From contig CAMVGV010000002.1 of assembly GCA_947167135.1 (NCBI GenBank), positions 32,119-96,118 of the forward strand: 64,000 nucleotides of DNA, written 5' to 3'. This document shows, one piece after another, positions 62,495-64,000 of the stretch (within the stretch, counting starts at the first letter, position 1; every line of letters begins with the position of its first letter). A program made the translations under genes and the position numbers. The stretch comes from an uncultured Lachnospiraceae bacterium. Its GTDB lineage: Bacteria > Bacillota > Clostridia > Lachnospirales > Lachnospiraceae. The notes beneath the pieces are model-generated. The model was not told the DNA's origin and did not search any database. It worked only from the letters and a program-made list of their open reading frames with translations.

Positions 62495-63112
62495 ATGAGT
62501 ATCAAAAATACCTACCCGGACTGGGTCGAAAAATACAGAGGGAAGGGTCAGACCATTCGAAAAGTCCGCGATGGATACGGTCTTTATAAATGCACTTCCG
62601 TATATGTTCCCGGAGCCAGATATCCAAAATCGAAGCAGGAATACCTGGGAATGATCACTGAGAAAGGTTTTATCCCTAAAAAATCCGTTTCCGAACACCC
62701 TTCATATATCGAGTTCGGATTAAGCCACTTCATATGGTCCAACTTTAAGAGGGATCTGATAAGATCCACTTTTAACGGCAGCGAATACGTTGCCCGTATG
62801 GGAGTGGTGTACTACATTTTCTCGGCCGTGAATGAATCCCTTATCCCGCTTACATTCATATCTGATGGCCACGCCGGCGAGATGATACGGCTCATTCCTG
62901 CGACTTCGGAACGGAGAATAAAAAACATAGCGAAGAAAATAAACCAGTTAATGGATGAAAAAATAAAGGACAAAGAAGATCGTGCGGTACTCGAAGCACT
63001 GCTGCGCTGCTGCGTAATGGATTCAAAAAACCTTTCGGCGCAGACTCCTGCCCTTCCGGAAGCCGCATCAGAGATTATGGAAAGGCATGGATTGAAATAT
63101 GACAAAATCTAG
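62495..63112 (+). CDS. Transposase-associated protein of unknown function
   Basis: About 205 residues. The N-terminal part, with a YGLYKCTSVYVPG stretch followed by YLGMITEKG, resembles the N-terminal beta domain of some transposases. The rest is helical with charged ends. No catalytic acid triad is evident. The ATG at 62495 is used because the promoter lies directly before it; the open frame upstream would start inside the promoter. It overlaps the transposase gene by 14 bases, so it belongs to the same insertion sequence or uses it. Confidence 0.7.
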   Translation: MSIKNTYPDWVEKYRGKGQTIRKVRDGYGLYKCTSVYVPGARYPKSKQEYLGMITEKGFIPKKSVSEHPSYIEFGLSHFIWSNFKRDLIRSTFNGSEYVARMGVVYYIFSAVNESLIPLTFISDGHAGEMIRLIPATSERRIKNIAKKINQLMDEKIKDKEDRAVLEALLRCCVMDSKNLSAQTPALPEAASEIMERHGLKYDKI

Positions 63113-64000
63113 CACCAGCTCCGACGCAAATCCCATCATCAACGGACTATTCATCATTTCGGAATCTTTCAAAAGGGCCGGGATCACAGAAGATGACCTT
63201 ATGGATACCCTGCACTCTGTTGACTTCATACATTACTTTGAAAACGTAGAGGATTTCCGGAATCCGAAGACAATAACATACAGACTTTCTGATCTTCTGA
63301 TGATGTCGTTTCTCACCATACTTTCAAACGGCGTGAATTCTTTCTGGGGGATTGCAGACCATGTGCGCATCTGCCACGAAAAATATGAAGAGTATGGTCT
63401 CCTCAAAGACGGAAGATATCCAAGCCACGACACGTTCCGCAGGGTATTCTCGCTGATCAACCCCCAGAGCCTTTATGAACATACACTCCAGGTGTTTTAT
63501 GACTTTTTAAGATCGCTTGAGGAAACCATATCGGGAAGGAAATCATACCGCCAGGTGATGATAGACGGCAAGGAGGTGAAAGGCAGCGGAAGGAGCAGTT
63601 CCAGCAAAACACCTATGAGGAACACGAACGTGCTAAACGTGTTTGACAGCAGCCTTAAGACCTGCATAAAAAGCATACCTGTCTCCGACAAGACAAACGA
63701 GATTCCCACAGCCCAGGATTTCCTTCGGGAATTCAATTTAAGAAACACTGTGGTTACCGCGGACGCTCTGCATTGCCAGCGCGAGACAGCCGATATAATC
63801 TCAAAAAACAAGGGCATCTATGTCCTGCCGGTAAAAGATAACCATTCTCTGTTAAAAGAAGAGATCGCCGCAAAGTTTGATAAAGACCGTTCAAAAGCCG
63901 CCATAATAAAAAGGGCCAAAAGAACCTTCGAAATCCTGACACTTCCCAAAGGATACGCCACCGATGGTTTCACAGGTCTTAAAACATTTATAAAAATGAT
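63099..64000 (+). mobile_element. ISAs1-family-like transposase gene, cut by window edge
   Basis: The reading frame is open from ATG 63099 to the last base (300 codons). It has DFRNPKTITYRLSDLLMMSF and later MIDGKEVKGSGR and TADALHCQRETADII, which fit the N-terminal associated domain and the first two acidic blocks of ISAs1/H-repeat DDE transposases. The third acidic block and the right end are outside the window, so whether the element is intact cannot be judged. Confidence 0.85.

Overview
The window looks like a chromosomal segment from a Lachnospiraceae-type Clostridium relative (Butyrivibrio-like; inference). The reasons are the conserved clostridial gene neighbourhoods (rpmF-plsX-acpP-rnc-smc-ftsY; ylxM-ffh-rpsP-khpA-rimM-trmD; rplU-prp-rpmA-obg-nadD-yqeK-rsfS; DUF512-der-plsY), an L27 with the short N-terminal extension cut by Prp, a class B sortase, LTA-synthase-like and YfhO membrane proteins, and strong Shine-Dalgarno sites. 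Most genes are on the minus strand.

Layout. 1-9.3 kb: cell-surface and methionine genes: a homocysteine methyltransferase (cut by the window edge), sortase B, a zinc-ribbon membrane protein and an arginase-fold protein on minus; metA, an LtaS-like enzyme and YfhO on plus; then metF on minus. 9.7-12.8 kb (plus): a lone receiver protein, an RsuA-family pseudouridine synthase and ligA, tightly packed. 12.8-15.9 kb: a frameshifted Rpn-type nuclease, a probably acquired AT-rich GT-C-like membrane protein and tRNA-Ala(CGC). 15.9-19.6 kb: plsY, der and a DUF512 radical-SAM-like protein. 20.0-27.2 kb: a gene for a secreted protein of about 2400 residues, flanked by two copies of a palindromic repeat. 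27.8-33.3 kb: rsfS, yqeK, nadD, obg, rpmA, prp, rplU with leader and promoter, pta, and an unlisted 57-residue gene. 33.5-39.4 kb: a subtilisin-like protease, then trmD, rimM, khpA, rpsP, ffh and ylxM. 39.5-45.6 kb: a hybrid kinase, double-receiver and HD-domain signalling operon plus a threonine dehydratase, lying between ylxM-ffh and ftsY. 46.1-52.9 kb: ftsY, smc, rnc, acpP, plsX, rpmF behind a consensus promoter. 53.0-62.0 kb: an AGCS symporter and a five-gene signalling operon. 62.2-64.0 kb: a palindromic element and the start of an ISAs1-like insertion sequence.

The most unusual content is the 54.5-62.0 kb operon. It encodes a double-receiver protein, a hybrid kinase without HPt, and a second hybrid kinase of 1165 residues in which a complete DegV-like (fatty-acid-binding fold) domain sits between the receiver and an HPt domain. 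Two small unrecognised proteins follow. A paralogous, simpler module (kinase, double receiver, HD protein) lies at 39.5-44.3 kb. Together they suggest a phosphorelay family that may sense a lipid-like ligand or membrane state (inference).

Non-coding DNA between genes is filled with structured repeats. A short repeat begins TGTCATYCTGAG and ends GAAGRATCTT. It has interchangeable hairpin interiors, occurs at about fifteen places singly and in arrays, and sometimes supplies the stop codon or ribosome binding site of a gene. Longer palindromic elements of about 140-230 bp occur at 8.2, 13.9, 19.7, 27.5 and 62.2 kb. The two copies flanking the giant gene show compensatory base changes in their stems.
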